In this document: positions 35,426 through 43,780 of the stretch, in pieces | Position numbering within the stretch: the stretch's first letter is position 1 | Layout of the letters: each line of letters begins with the position of its first letter | Assembly: GCA_014859895.1 (NCBI GenBank) | Contig: JACZKS010000130.1 | Coordinates: forward strand, 1 to 64,000 | Length of the DNA: 64,000 nt | From: Rhodospirillales bacterium | GTDB taxonomy: Bacteria > Pseudomonadota > Alphaproteobacteria > Rhodospirillales > Shumkoniaceae | Reading direction: 5' to 3' | Translations under genes and position numbers: made by a program | Notes under the pieces: generated by a model | The model's input: the letters and a program-made list of their open reading frames with translations, nothing else | Told to the model about the DNA's origin: nothing | Database searches by the model: none

Positions 35426-35995
35426 ATGAACAGCGCTAATCCCGGTCTTGATTCCTCCTCCCCTGCGTCGGCCCTGGGCCGGCGGCTGCTCGGGCTGCTC
35501 CTGGCAGCCAGTCTGATCGCGCTGGCGGGGGCCTTCGTGCTGGAGAGCCATTTCGGCATCGTCGGCTGTGTGCTCTGCGTCTATCAGCGGGTTCCCTTCG
35601 CCGTCGCGGCGATCTGCGCGGCGGCCGGCATCGCCGTCGGACGGTCCGCAGCGTTGCAACGGCTTGCCCTGATCCTTTGCGGAATCGCCTTCGTGGTGGG
35701 TACCGGCCTGGCGTTCTATCAGGTGGGTTTGCAACAGAGATGGTGGATGGACGCCGGGGTCTGCACGGGCTCGGCGCCGATAGCATCAAGCGCGTTTGAC
35801 CTCCGTGCCGCAGTTCTCAGCGAGGCCGGCCGGCCACCCTGCGACCAGGTCGACTGGACCCTGTTCGGTGTCTCCCTGGCCGCCTGGAATGCCGCAGTCT
35901 CTCTCGGCCTTGCGCTTCTCTGCACCGTCGGGCTGGTCTTGACCGTCACCCGCCGCCCGCCGGAATCTGAAAGGAACGGAACCGATGTGGTTTGA
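35426..35995 (+). CDS. dsbB: DsbB-family disulfide bond formation protein
   Basis: Inner-membrane protein of 189 residues with four helices that reoxidises DsbA and passes electrons to quinone. The first periplasmic redox pair is in VGCVLCVYQRVPF; the second pair is the Cys of DAGVCTGSAP with the Cys of RPPCDQVDWTLFGVSLAAWN. Both are typical of DsbB. It overlaps the next gene by 11 bases, which ties a disulfide oxidase to an arsenic-type carrier. Confidence 0.92.
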   Translation: MNSANPGLDSSSPASALGRRLLGLLLAASLIALAGAFVLESHFGIVGCVLCVYQRVPFAVAAICAAAGIAVGRSAALQRLALILCGIAFVVGTGLAFYQVGLQQRWWMDAGVCTGSAPIASSAFDLRAAVLSEAGRPPCDQVDWTLFGVSLAAWNAAVSLGLALLCTVGLVLTVTRRPPESERNGTDVV

Positions 35996-37037
35996 CCGTT
36001 GGCATGAGTTCCTCAAGACCCGGCTGGTCTGGAACGTCGCGACGGCGATCGGTGTCGGCCTGGTCCTCGGGCGTATCCTGGAACCGCATCGCCATGGCTA
36101 CGGGGCCCTCCTCGAAACCGGAATGATGGCTTCCGTCTTCCTGATGATTTATCCGATGATGGTGACGATCCGCCTCGAGGCCTTCCGCGACGCGGTCCGC
36201 AACGTCCGGGGCATTCTCCTTAGCCTGGTCTTCAATTTCGTGTGGGCGCCGCTGTTCGGGTTCGTGCTGGCCGCCGCCTTCCTCGACCAGCCGGAGGTGG
36301 CGTTCGGCTTCCTGCTGGTGATGACGGTCCCCTGCTCGGCCATGACCGTCGGCTACGCCGGCCTGACCAAGGGCAACGTCGAACTGGCCACCATCATCGT
36401 GGCAATCAGCTTCCTGCTGGCGCTGGCGGCGGTGCCGTTGTGGCTGGCCCTGCTGGGCGGCGCGTTCGACATCCCCATCCCCTATGCCTCGCTGGGCCAG
36501 GCCATCGTCACCATGCTGGTGCTGCCGATGATCCTCGGTTACCTGAGCCGGCGGGGCCTCGTCGCCCGGCTGGGCAAGGAGGGCTTCCAGCGCATCATGC
36601 CGTTCTTCCCGGCCGTCACCATGACGGCCATGCTGGTCACCATCTTCCTGATCTTCTTCCTCAAGGCGACGATCCTGCTGGATCAGTGGCCGCTCATGCT
36701 GTGGCTGATGGTGCCCAACGCGCTGTTCATGGCCGGCACCTTCCTGGTGGTCACCATCGTCGATCGCGCGTTCGGCCTCTCTTACGGCGATCACATGGCG
36801 ATCGCCTTCGCCAGCACCGGCAAAAACAACGCCACCGCCATCGCCATCGCCACGGCGGCCTTCTCGCCGATGGTGGCGGTGCCGGCGGCGACGCTGCCGA
36901 TCTTCCAGATCGTCTTCATGATCGTCTACCTCCGGCTGGCGCCGTGGCTGCGGTCCCTGTTCGACCCGCCCCCGACGGGCTCGGCCATTCCGATCCCCGT
37001 TGTCCATCTCCAGAACGTCGGGAGAAATAAGCCATGA
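35985..37037 (+). CDS. ACR3-like arsenic-type carrier (BASS superfamily)
   Basis: Inner-membrane carrier of 350 residues with ten predicted helices. The conserved helix-4 Cys is in MTVPCSAMTVGYAGLTKGNV, which corresponds to the APCTAM segment of ACR3 exporters. A later FASTGKNNATAIAIATAAF is the helix-9 motif of the family. It is divergent from true ACR3 (the one at 44.3 kb has the classic sequence), so the substrate could be arsenite, a thiolated arsenical, antimonite or something else. Its ATG at 35985 lies inside the dsbB 3' end. Confidence 0.8.
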   Translation: MWFDRWHEFLKTRLVWNVATAIGVGLVLGRILEPHRHGYGALLETGMMASVFLMIYPMMVTIRLEAFRDAVRNVRGILLSLVFNFVWAPLFGFVLAAAFLDQPEVAFGFLLVMTVPCSAMTVGYAGLTKGNVELATIIVAISFLLALAAVPLWLALLGGAFDIPIPYASLGQAIVTMLVLPMILGYLSRRGLVARLGKEGFQRIMPFFPAVTMTAMLVTIFLIFFLKATILLDQWPLMLWLMVPNALFMAGTFLVVTIVDRAFGLSYGDHMAIAFASTGKNNATAIAIATAAFSPMVAVPAATLPIFQIVFMIVYLRLAPWLRSLFDPPPTGSAIPIPVVHLQNVGRNKP

Positions 37038-37654
37038 TGCCAGCCTGGGCGCGATCCGCCGCCTTAGCATTCGCACTGACCGTCGCCTTCGCCCATCCGT
37101 CGGCCGCCGACGCCGAGCCGGCGGCGCCATCCGCGCTCCCCGATGCCGTTCTGGGGAAGGCGGACGCGCCCGTCACCGTCATCGAGTACTCCTCGCTCGG
37201 CTGTCCGCACTGCGCGGACTTCCACGCCCAGGTGATGCCGGACATCAAGAAGGCTTTTATCGACACCGGCAAGGTACGCTGGATCGTCCGCGATTTTCCG
37301 CTGGGGCAGCTTCCGCTGGCCGGCGCCGTCGTCGCCCGCTGCGCCGGGCCGGACGGCTATCTGGGATTGATCGAGGTCCTGTTCCGCACCCAGGAATCGT
37401 GGATGGGCAGCAAGGACCCGCTCGGCGAACTGGAGAAGCTGGCGCGGGTGGCCGGCATCGACCGCCACCGTTTCAACGCCTGCCTCGACGACCAGGCGCT
37501 GATCGCCGCCGTCATCGGGCGCCTGCGCGAGGGACGCGACAAGTACGGCATCGACGGCACCCCGTCGTTCATCGTCAACGGCGAAAAGATGGTCGGCTTC
37601 GTTCCCTTGGCGACCATGCGGACCGTCCTGGAACGCCATATCGACGGACGCTGA
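37034..37654 (+). CDS. DsbA-like periplasmic thiol oxidoreductase
   Basis: Protein of 206 residues with a signal peptide (SAALAFALTVAFAHPSAADA) and a DsbA/thioredoxin_4 fold. The active site is SSLGCPHCADFH (Cys-Pro-His-Cys, the DsbA dipeptide), and the cis-Pro loop is IDGTPSFIVNGEKM. The start overlaps the carrier stop by 4 bases. With DsbB it makes a complete dedicated oxidative couple. Confidence 0.9.
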   Translation: MMPAWARSAALAFALTVAFAHPSAADAEPAAPSALPDAVLGKADAPVTVIEYSSLGCPHCADFHAQVMPDIKKAFIDTGKVRWIVRDFPLGQLPLAGAVVARCAGPDGYLGLIEVLFRTQESWMGSKDPLGELEKLARVAGIDRHRFNACLDDQALIAAVIGRLREGRDKYGIDGTPSFIVNGEKMVGFVPLATMRTVLERHIDGR

Positions 37655-37682
37655 GGCCGAGGGTTTTACGCGGGCAACGCCC

Positions 37683-37928
37683 ATGAAAACGCCCCTCAAA
37701 CTGCTGTTCGGGTTGGTCGGCTTGGCGCCGGCGTCGGCGATTGCCGGAGAACCCGGCGCGTCCGCTTGGGTCGACAACGGCCATGTCGAGGTTCGCCTGA
37801 TCGCGGCGGAAGCGCCGGCCGAGGACGGCAGCATCCGGTTGGGCGCCCATTTCCGGATGGACGACGGCTGGAAGATCTACTGGCGGTCGCCGGGCGATGC
37901 CGGGTATCCGCCGCGATGCGCGGAGTGA
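37683..37928 (+). pseudogene. ScsB/DsbD-like protein, N-terminal fragment
   Basis: The frame encodes a signal peptide (KLLFGLVGLAPASAIAGEPG) and the first part of a ScsB-type periplasmic domain, ending HFRMDDGWKIYWRSPGDAGY, PP and then a stop. In intact ScsB this WxIYWRxPGDxGxPP element is followed by roughly 200 further periplasmic residues. Those are missing, and the membrane domain follows in another frame. This is a deletion with frameshift. Confidence 0.7.
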
Positions 37929-39211
37929 CGACGACATCCGAAACCGGGGGCCGCGACCTGTTGGCCATTCTGGCCATTGCCTTCCTCGGCGGGATGGTCC
38001 TCAACCTGATGCCCTGCGTGTTGCCGGTGCTGTCTCTCAAGCTGCTTGCCCTGGTCAGGCATGACCGCCGGGAAAGGACGGCGGTACGTCTCGGCTTCGT
38101 GGCATCGTCGGCCGGCATCGTTGCTTCCTTCCTCGTCCTGGGGGCGGTTCTGGCCGGGCTCAAGGCCGCCGGCGTCTCCGTCGGCTGGGGCATCCAGTTT
38201 CAGCACCCCTGGTTCCTGGTCGCGATGGTCTTCCTGGTCATGCTGTTCGCCGCCAATCTTTGGGGCATCATCGAAATCAGGCTGCCGCGCTGGGCGGCCG
38301 ATCTGGGGGCGCCATCCGCGACGGAGGGCCTGCCCGGCAACTTTGCGGCCGGCGCCCTGGCCACCCTGCTGGCGACGCCCTGTTCGGCGCCGTTCGTCGG
38401 AACGGCCGTCGGTTTCGCCCTGGCCGCTGGACCCGCCGAAATCCTCTCGGTGTTCGCCGCCATGGGCTTCGGTCTCGCCGCTCCCTACCTGACCGTCGCC
38501 GCCTTCCCTTTCCTTGCCCGGGCGCTGCCCAGGCCGGGCCGCTGGATGGGCACCGTGCGTCTGGTGCTCGGCCTGCTTCTGGTTGGAACGGCGGTTTGGC
38601 TGCTGACGGTTCTGGCCGCGGTGGCGGACAGTGCGGCGGCCGTGGGAGTTGCCGGGCTGATCGTCGTGGCGGCCGTCGCGCTTGCATTCCGGCAGAAGGC
38701 CGCCGGGACGCCGTGGGCGCGGGCGGCTTTTGCTTCAACGGCGGCCGCCTGTGTGGTTGCGGCCCTCGCCATACTAGGCGGTCAAGAACCCTCGGCTGGC
38801 GCATCCCGCCCCCAGGAAGCCGCCTGGCATCGGTTCGCCGAGGATGACATTGCCGGTCTGGTCCGTTCCGGGATGGTCGTTTTTGTCGACCTCACCGCCG
38901 AATGGTGCGTGACCTGCAGGGTGAACGAGAAGATCGCCCTTTCCGCGCCGGAGGTCCGGCGCATCCTCGCCGACGATCGGGTCGTGGCCATGCGCGGCGA
39001 CTGGACCCGCCCCGACGAGCGGATCACCGCCTACATGGCACGTCACGGGCGCTACGGCGTGCCCTTCAACGCCGTCTATGGTCCGGGGCGCCCTGACGGC
39101 GCCTTGCTGCCGGAATTGCTGTCTTCGGATATCGTGACGACGGCCATCGATGATGCCCGTCGATCCGTCCGTTTTCCGCTGCCGGAGGCAGATGGAAAGA
39201 ACGCCCATTGA
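37916..39211 (+). CDS. ScsB/DsbD membrane and thioredoxin domains (5'-truncated)
   Basis: A frame of 431 residues from ATG 37916. It has the eight-helix DsbD transmembrane domain with its redox cysteines in LNLMPCVLPVLSLKLL and LATPCSAPFVGTAVGF, then a C-terminal thioredoxin domain with DLTAEWCVTCRVNEKIA (Cys-Val-Thr-Cys). Such proteins carry reducing power from cytosolic thioredoxin to the periplasm. The N-terminal domain is lost (see the preceding fragment), so the protein is either non-functional or a short CcdA-thioredoxin-like relay. Confidence 0.75.
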   Translation: MRGVTTTSETGGRDLLAILAIAFLGGMVLNLMPCVLPVLSLKLLALVRHDRRERTAVRLGFVASSAGIVASFLVLGAVLAGLKAAGVSVGWGIQFQHPWFLVAMVFLVMLFAANLWGIIEIRLPRWAADLGAPSATEGLPGNFAAGALATLLATPCSAPFVGTAVGFALAAGPAEILSVFAAMGFGLAAPYLTVAAFPFLARALPRPGRWMGTVRLVLGLLLVGTAVWLLTVLAAVADSAAAVGVAGLIVVAAVALAFRQKAAGTPWARAAFASTAAACVVAALAILGGQEPSAGASRPQEAAWHRFAEDDIAGLVRSGMVVFVDLTAEWCVTCRVNEKIALSAPEVRRILADDRVVAMRGDWTRPDERITAYMARHGRYGVPFNAVYGPGRPDGALLPELLSSDIVTTAIDDARRSVRFPLPEADGKNAH

Positions 39212-39236
39212 CATCGCTTCGTTTGATGGATATTTT
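39208..39236 (+). promoter_or_regulatory. Promoter of the second arsR / ArsP-permease operon
   Basis: TTGACA (39208-39213), a 17-base spacer and TATTTT (39231-39236) form a near-consensus sigma-70 promoter. The -35 box overlaps the stop codon of the ScsB-like gene. An AT-rich stretch just downstream (ACTATATAAGCAAATAC) is a probable ArsR site, although it has no long palindrome. Confidence 0.65.
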
Positions 39237-39263
39237 ACTATATAAGCAAATACGCAATTGGTG

Positions 39264-39590
39264 ATGCACATGCCCCGTGACGAACGCCTTTTCATCGAGG
39301 AGAAGGCCCGTGTCCTCAAGGCGCTGGGCCACCCGACCCGGCTGCGCCTGTTCGAGGAACTGCGGAACGGCGAGCGGTGCGTGTGCGATTTGGCCACTAC
39401 GGTCGGCGCCGGTTTCCCTGCTGTCTCGAAGCATCTGTCCGTCCTCAAGCAGGCTGGACTGGTTGACGATGACAAGCGTGGCCAGCAGGTTTTCTATAAG
39501 ATCCGGGTGCCATGCATTTTCCAGTTCATCAACTGTATCGAGGCGGTCATTGAGAACCGCGTCCGGTCGGATGCCGCCCTCGTTGCCTGA
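39264..39590 (+). CDS. ArsR-family metalloregulator (helix-3 Cys type)
   Basis: Repressor of 108 residues from ATG 39264 (TTG 39258 and ATG 39270 are alternatives). The metal site is NGERCVCDLATTV, a close relative of ELCVCDL, and the recognition helix is in FPAVSKHLSVLKQAGL. Two further Cys lie near the C terminus (VPCIFQFINCIEA). It precedes the ArsP-type permease and likely controls it in response to a soft metal or an arsenical. Confidence 0.9.
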   Translation: MHMPRDERLFIEEKARVLKALGHPTRLRLFEELRNGERCVCDLATTVGAGFPAVSKHLSVLKQAGLVDDDKRGQQVFYKIRVPCIFQFINCIEAVIENRVRSDAALVA

Positions 39591-39651
39591 TTTCCCCTTT
39601 TTTGTCCTGTTAGTTGTAAGTTTCGGAAAATAAGAAAAAGAGATCGCGACT

Positions 39652-40953
39652 ATGACCTGGAAAACCGAGTGGAAGGCCTTGGCCGTCGGCGTCGTCGGCT
39701 TCCTTTCCATCTTCTTCCTGCCGATCGAGACCGGCCGCGTCCAGGGGGCCATCCTCGAAGCCTTCCACCTCGCCAAGTGGTACGCCCAGGAACACGTGCT
39801 GCTGTGCCTGATCCCGGCCTTTTTCATCGCCGGGGCGATCGGCGTCTTCCTGAGCCAGGCCGCGGTGATGAAGTACCTCGGTGCCAAGGCCAACAAGGTT
39901 CTGGCCTATGGCGTCGCCTCGGTATCGGGGACGCTGCTGGCCGTCTGCTCGTGCACCGTGCTGCCGCTGTTCGCCGGCATCTATCGCATGGGCGCCGGGC
40001 TCGGGCCAGCTACCGCCTTCCTCTACTCGGGTCCGGCCATCAACGTGCTGGCCATCGTGCTGACGGCTCGCGTCCTCGGGCTGGAGCTGGGCATCGCGCG
40101 CGCCGTGGGGGCGATCCTCTTTTCCATCGTCATCGGCCTCGTCATGCATGTCCTGTTCCTCAAGGAGGAACGGGCCAAGGCCGCCGCCCAGATGGTCCTG
40201 CCGGAAGCCGAGGTGACGCGCCCCCTGTGGCAGAATGCCGTCTTCTTCGCCTCGATGGTCGGAATCCTGGTCTTCGCCACCTGGGGCGAGCCGGCCGAGG
40301 CGACGGGCGTGTGGGCGGTCCTGTGGCAGGTCAAGTGGCTGGCGACGGCGGCCTTTGGCCTCGCCCTCGGCACCTCCCTCGTCCTGTGGTTCGGTTTCGC
40401 CGTCAAGAAGGTGGCGATCGTCGCCGCGGTGGTGGCGCTGGCCGCCACCCTGGCGCCCGACATGCCGCTGATCCCGTTTTCCGCCGGCGTCGTCGCCTTT
40501 TCCTACTTCACCAGCCGGGACAAAGGCGAGATCGGGACCTGGTTTGGCACGTCCTGGGACTTCGCCAAGCAGATCCTGCCGCTGCTGTTCATCGGCGTCC
40601 TGGTCGCAGGCGCCCTGCTCGGACGGCCCGGCCACGAGGGGCTGATCCCGTCGGAGTGGGTTTCCGGCCTCGTCGGCGGCAATTCGTTCGCGGCCAACCT
40701 GTTCGCCTCGGTGGTCGGCGCCTTCATGTACTTCGCGACGCTGACCGAGGTGCCGATCCTTCAGGGCCTGATCGGCGCCGGCATGGGCAAGGGCCCGGCG
40801 CTCGCCCTGCTGCTCGCCGGCCCGGCGCTGAGCCTGCCCAACATGCTGGTCATCCGCACCATCCTCGGCACCAAGAAGACCGTCGTTTTCGTATCCCTGG
40901 TGGTGGTGATGGCCACGGCCAGCGGCATGCTCTTCGGAGCCTTTTTCGATTAA
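39652..40953 (+). CDS. ArsP/SO_0444-type permease (DUF318)
   Basis: Inner-membrane permease of 433 residues with about ten helices. The CSC motif AVCSCTVLPLFAGIYRMGAG and SGPAINVLAIVLTARVLGLE are characteristic of this family, whose characterised members export trivalent organoarsenicals (ArsP) or Cu/Zn (SO_0444). The second half repeats the fold with FATLTEVPILQGLIGAGMGK. ATG 39652. With a helix-3 Cys ArsR upstream and thiol proteins downstream, an As or soft-metal efflux role is likely. Confidence 0.85.
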   Translation: MTWKTEWKALAVGVVGFLSIFFLPIETGRVQGAILEAFHLAKWYAQEHVLLCLIPAFFIAGAIGVFLSQAAVMKYLGAKANKVLAYGVASVSGTLLAVCSCTVLPLFAGIYRMGAGLGPATAFLYSGPAINVLAIVLTARVLGLELGIARAVGAILFSIVIGLVMHVLFLKEERAKAAAQMVLPEAEVTRPLWQNAVFFASMVGILVFATWGEPAEATGVWAVLWQVKWLATAAFGLALGTSLVLWFGFAVKKVAIVAAVVALAATLAPDMPLIPFSAGVVAFSYFTSRDKGEIGTWFGTSWDFAKQILPLLFIGVLVAGALLGRPGHEGLIPSEWVSGLVGGNSFAANLFASVVGAFMYFATLTEVPILQGLIGAGMGKGPALALLLAGPALSLPNMLVIRTILGTKKTVVFVSLVVVMATASGMLFGAFFD

Positions 40954-40970
40954 CCCCAAGGAGGAACACC

Positions 40971-41201
40971 ATGAAGATCCAGATTCTCGGAAGCGGTTGC
41001 ACGAAATGCCAGATGCTCGCCAAGCACGCCGAAGCGGCGGCCAAGGACCTTGGCCTCGACTATGAAATGGAAAAGATCACCGACATGCTTCGCTTCGCGG
41101 ATTTCGGCGTCGCCATGACGCCCGCCCTGGCGGTGGACGGCGTGGTCAAGGTGGTCGGCAAGGTGGCCTCGGTCGACGAAATCAAGGGATTGCTGAAATA
41201 A
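40971..41201 (+). CDS. Small thioredoxin-fold protein (redox-active disulfide protein 2 type)
   Basis: A 76-residue cytosolic thioredoxin-fold protein starting MKIQILGSGCTKCQMLAKHA with a CTKC redox pair. The cis-Pro segment is VAMTPALAVDGVVKV. Such mini-thioredoxins are frequent next to ArsP/SO_0444 permeases and may deliver electrons or the metal(loid) ligand. GGAGGAACACC precedes the ATG. Confidence 0.9.
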   Translation: MKIQILGSGCTKCQMLAKHAEAAAKDLGLDYEMEKITDMLRFADFGVAMTPALAVDGVVKVVGKVASVDEIKGLLK

Positions 41202-41208
41202 GGACGGG

Positions 41209-41634
41209 ATGGAGCCCCTCATGACAACCTCGCAACAGACCTGCGGCTGCTCCTGTTCGGACGGCCCCAAGCTGATCTTTCCCTGCTCGGGCGCGGCCGA
41301 CGTCGGCGCGCTCGCCGACCAGGCGGCGCGCCATCTCAGCCGGGGCGGCGTCGGCAACATGTTCTGCCTGGCCGGCATCGGCGGGCGGGTTCCCGGCATG
41401 ATCAAGGGCGCCGAGGCGGCCTCGGCGGTGCTGGCCATCGACGGCTGCCCCATCGAATGCGCCCGCAAGACCCTCGAGCAGGCCGGCATCGCCGACATCC
41501 TGCACGTCAAGTTGGCCGAGCTGGGGTTCAAGAAGGGCCAGAGCCCGGTGACCGACGAGGCGCTCGCGCGGATCGCGGCGAAGGGAGCGGAATTGCTGGG
41601 TGGCGGTGCCGCCTCCTGTTGCGCGGCCGAATGA
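41209..41634 (+). CDS. DGC-domain putative zinc-binding protein
   Basis: A 141-residue protein rich in Cys: N-terminal TCGCSCSDG, central FPCSGAADVG and MFCLAGIGG, the family signature IDGCPIECARKTLEQAG, and a final ASCCAAE. The DGC domain is predicted to bind zinc, with no defined function. It closes the arsR-permease-thioredoxin operon. ATG at 41221 with GGAG six bases upstream is an equally good start. Confidence 0.82.
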   Translation: MEPLMTTSQQTCGCSCSDGPKLIFPCSGAADVGALADQAARHLSRGGVGNMFCLAGIGGRVPGMIKGAEAASAVLAIDGCPIECARKTLEQAGIADILHVKLAELGFKKGQSPVTDEALARIAAKGAELLGGGAASCCAAE

Positions 41635-41642
41635 ATGAGAAG

Positions 41643-41673
41643 GCGTCGAGGCGCCTCCTGGGTGCCTCGACGC
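41643..41673 (+). terminator. Hairpin after the DGC gene
   Basis: GCGTCGAGGC (41643-41652) pairs perfectly with GCCTCGACGC (41664-41673) around an 11-base loop. No T-tract follows, so termination would be weak or Rho-assisted. It separates the permease operon from the CDF gene. Confidence 0.5.
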
Positions 41674-41721
41674 AATGGTTGGCGACGTCATCATGAAAAA
41701 GTCGCCTGATCGCTGGAAAAA

Positions 41722-42663
41722 ATGAACGCATCCCCCACCTGCTGTAACCTTGGAGCGGCCGAGACGCCGCACGTGCATCAGGATGAATCCGCTGATCACG
41801 ATCACCACGACCATGCGAGCCAGGTGAACGCGGGCAGCGAACGCCGTGTCCTGTGGGTCATGATCCTGACCGGCGCCTTCATGGTGGTGGAGGTGGTCGG
41901 TGGCCTCCTGTCCGGCTCCCTGGCGCTGCTTGCCGATGCCGGACACATGCTCACCGACAGCGCGGCGCTGGCCCTTGCCTGGTTCGCCTTTCGCGTGGGC
42001 CGAAAGGAAGCCGATCCGAAAAGGACCTATGGCTATCACCGTTTCCAGATCCTGGCGGCCTTCGTCAACGGCATCGCGCTCTTCGTCATCGCCGCGTGGA
42101 TCGTGGCCGAGGCCGTCGAGCGGTTGATTTCTCCGGTTGCCGTCATGGGGATGGAGATGCTCGTCATCGCGTCGGTGGGCCTGCTGGTCAACATCGTCGC
42201 CTTCGCGATCCTGCATGGCGGCGAGCGCGAGAATCTCAATATTCAGGGGGCGCTGCTGCACGTTCTCGGGGACTTGTTGGGTTCCGCAGCCGCGATCGTC
42301 GCCGCCGGGGTCATCATGGGAACCGGCTGGATGCCGATCGACCCCATCCTGTCCGTGGTGGTGGCGATTCTCATTCTGCGCAGCGCCTGGAAGATCGTTC
42401 GCCGGTCCGGCCACATCCTGCTCGAGGGAACGCCCGACGATCTGGATCCGGCCGTGATCGAGGAGGCCTTGAAGGCTAGCATTCCCGAGATCCGGGATGT
42501 CCACCACGTCCACGCATGGTCGCTGACGTCCGAACGCCCGCTGGTCACCCTCCATGCGACCGTTGATGCCGCCACCGATCAGGGCGCGATCCTGCGCGCC
42601 ATCCAGGCAGAGTTATCCCGGCGGTTCGGCGTACACCACGCGACCGTCCAAATCGAAACCTGA
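41722..42663 (+). CDS. CDF-family cation efflux protein (CzcD/ZitB-like)
   Basis: Exporter of 313 residues with six helices and a C-terminal ferredoxin-like domain. It begins with a His-rich metal-binding stretch (TPHVHQDESADHDHHDHA) and two Cys. Helix 2 carries the metal site in LLADAGHMLTDSAALALAWF (H and D), and helix 5 has LHVLGDLLGSAAAIVAAG. These are Zn-type CDF marks. The gene stands alone between the two ars operons. Confidence 0.92.
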   Translation: MNASPTCCNLGAAETPHVHQDESADHDHHDHASQVNAGSERRVLWVMILTGAFMVVEVVGGLLSGSLALLADAGHMLTDSAALALAWFAFRVGRKEADPKRTYGYHRFQILAAFVNGIALFVIAAWIVAEAVERLISPVAVMGMEMLVIASVGLLVNIVAFAILHGGERENLNIQGALLHVLGDLLGSAAAIVAAGVIMGTGWMPIDPILSVVVAILILRSAWKIVRRSGHILLEGTPDDLDPAVIEEALKASIPEIRDVHHVHAWSLTSERPLVTLHATVDAATDQGAILRAIQAELSRRFGVHHATVQIET

Positions 42664-42779
42664 GGCGGCAACGATTCTGCTCACCCAAAAATTCTCGGCC
42701 TCGCGCCTTGGGGGATTTGCCAAGCCCCACCATGTAGCAGGCGTCATTCAGCTTGTTCGGAGCAAGGCATTAAACCGTC

Positions 42780-43202
42780 ATGAATATCGTTGTGCATCAC
42801 AACCCGGATTGCGGCACCTCCCGCAACGTGCTGGCGATCATCGAAGCTGCCGGCTATCAGCCCACCATCATCGAGTATCTGAAAACCGGATGGACACGTC
42901 CGCAATTGCTCGGGCTTTTCGCGGCGGCAGGCCTCACCCCGAGGCAGGCCTTGCGCGAGACCAAGTCGCCTGCGAAGGAACTCGGACTGCTTGATCCGAA
43001 CGTCGATGACGACGCGCTGCTTGACGCCATGCTGGAACATCCCGTCCTGGTGAACCGCCCAATCGTCTGTACGCACAAGGGTGTGCGGCTATGTCGGCCG
43101 AGCGAGACCGTGCTCGACCTGCTCGAACGCCTGCCGGCCGGGCCTTTGTACAAGGAAGACGGGGAGCTGGTCATAGACGCGCAAGGCCGGCGGATTGGCT
43201 GA
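42780..43202 (+). CDS. arsC: Glutaredoxin-type arsenate reductase (ArsC, pI258-unrelated class)
   Basis: A 140-residue enzyme that reduces arsenate to arsenite with glutaredoxin. The active loop is MNIVVHHNPDCGTSRNVLAI, with catalytic Cys11. The arginines that hold arsenate are in VLVNRPIVCTHKGVRLCRPS. It precedes the third arsR in the same direction but with its own gap. Confidence 0.93.
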   Translation: MNIVVHHNPDCGTSRNVLAIIEAAGYQPTIIEYLKTGWTRPQLLGLFAAAGLTPRQALRETKSPAKELGLLDPNVDDDALLDAMLEHPVLVNRPIVCTHKGVRLCRPSETVLDLLERLPAGPLYKEDGELVIDAQGRRIG

Positions 43203-43278
43203 TTTTACTTTCACCTAAAAATCTTCCCTGATCAGGGGGACAAGCCGGTTCGGCAACTCGCCCGCCTCGACGGCGGCA

Positions 43279-43322
43279 TTGACAATCTCGTCGATCTTGC
43301 TAATTTCGTTTATGGACGAAAT
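43279..43322 (+). promoter_or_regulatory. Promoter and ArsR operator of the arsR-arsC-acr3 operon
   Basis: TTGACA (43279-43284) and TAATTT (43301-43306) are spaced 16 bases. ATTTCGT (43303-43309) and ACGAAAT (43316-43322) form a 7-bp inverted repeat that overlaps the -10 box and ends 9 bases before the arsR ATG. This is the classic layout of an autoregulated ars operon. Confidence 0.7.
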
Positions 43323-43331
43323 GACGAGTAT

Positions 43332-43766
43332 ATGGCCGTGATCGAACATTACGAGATGGTGGCCAAGGCCATCGCCGACGGCAGCCGGGCGCGCATCCTC
43401 AAGATGCTCGAAGGCGGGGAGCTCTGCGTCTGCCAAGTCACCATCGCCCTCGATCTGGCGCCGGCGACGGTTTCAAAGCACCTGTCGGTCTTGAGGCTGG
43501 CCGGCCTGGTGCTGACACGCAAGCGGGGGCGCTGGGCCTACTACAGGCTGGCCGATGCCGTCATCAATCCCTACGCAGCCGGAGCCCTGCAATGGACTCT
43601 GGAATCGCTTGAGGGCGATCCGATGGTGGTCGCAGACCGTGCCTTCCTGGCGCTGCTGCGGCGGATTCCGGTGGAGAGACTTTGTGCCGAGGGACCAAAA
43701 CTTGTTGACGATCTGCGCTCGTCGATGAACCAGGCTCAGCCTGCCGACAAGGTCGTGACCGACTGA
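43332..43766 (+). CDS. arsR: ArsR-family arsenic repressor (classic CxC type)
   Basis: Regulator of 144 residues with the As(III)/Sb(III) site EGGELCVCQVTIALD in helix 3 and DNA-reading helix in LAPATVSKHLSVLRLAGLVL. The C-terminal extension is longer than in small ArsRs and has one Cys (VERLCAEGPKL). It heads the operon with the thioredoxin-type arsC and acr3. Confidence 0.92.
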   Translation: MAVIEHYEMVAKAIADGSRARILKMLEGGELCVCQVTIALDLAPATVSKHLSVLRLAGLVLTRKRGRWAYYRLADAVINPYAAGALQWTLESLEGDPMVVADRAFLALLRRIPVERLCAEGPKLVDDLRSSMNQAQPADKVVTD

Positions 43767-43780
43767 TATGGGATGATCGA

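Noticed and set aside
43215..43436. Small minus-strand frame overlapping the third arsR start
   Set aside because: It covers the arsR promoter and coding start in antisense and has no ribosome site or domain.
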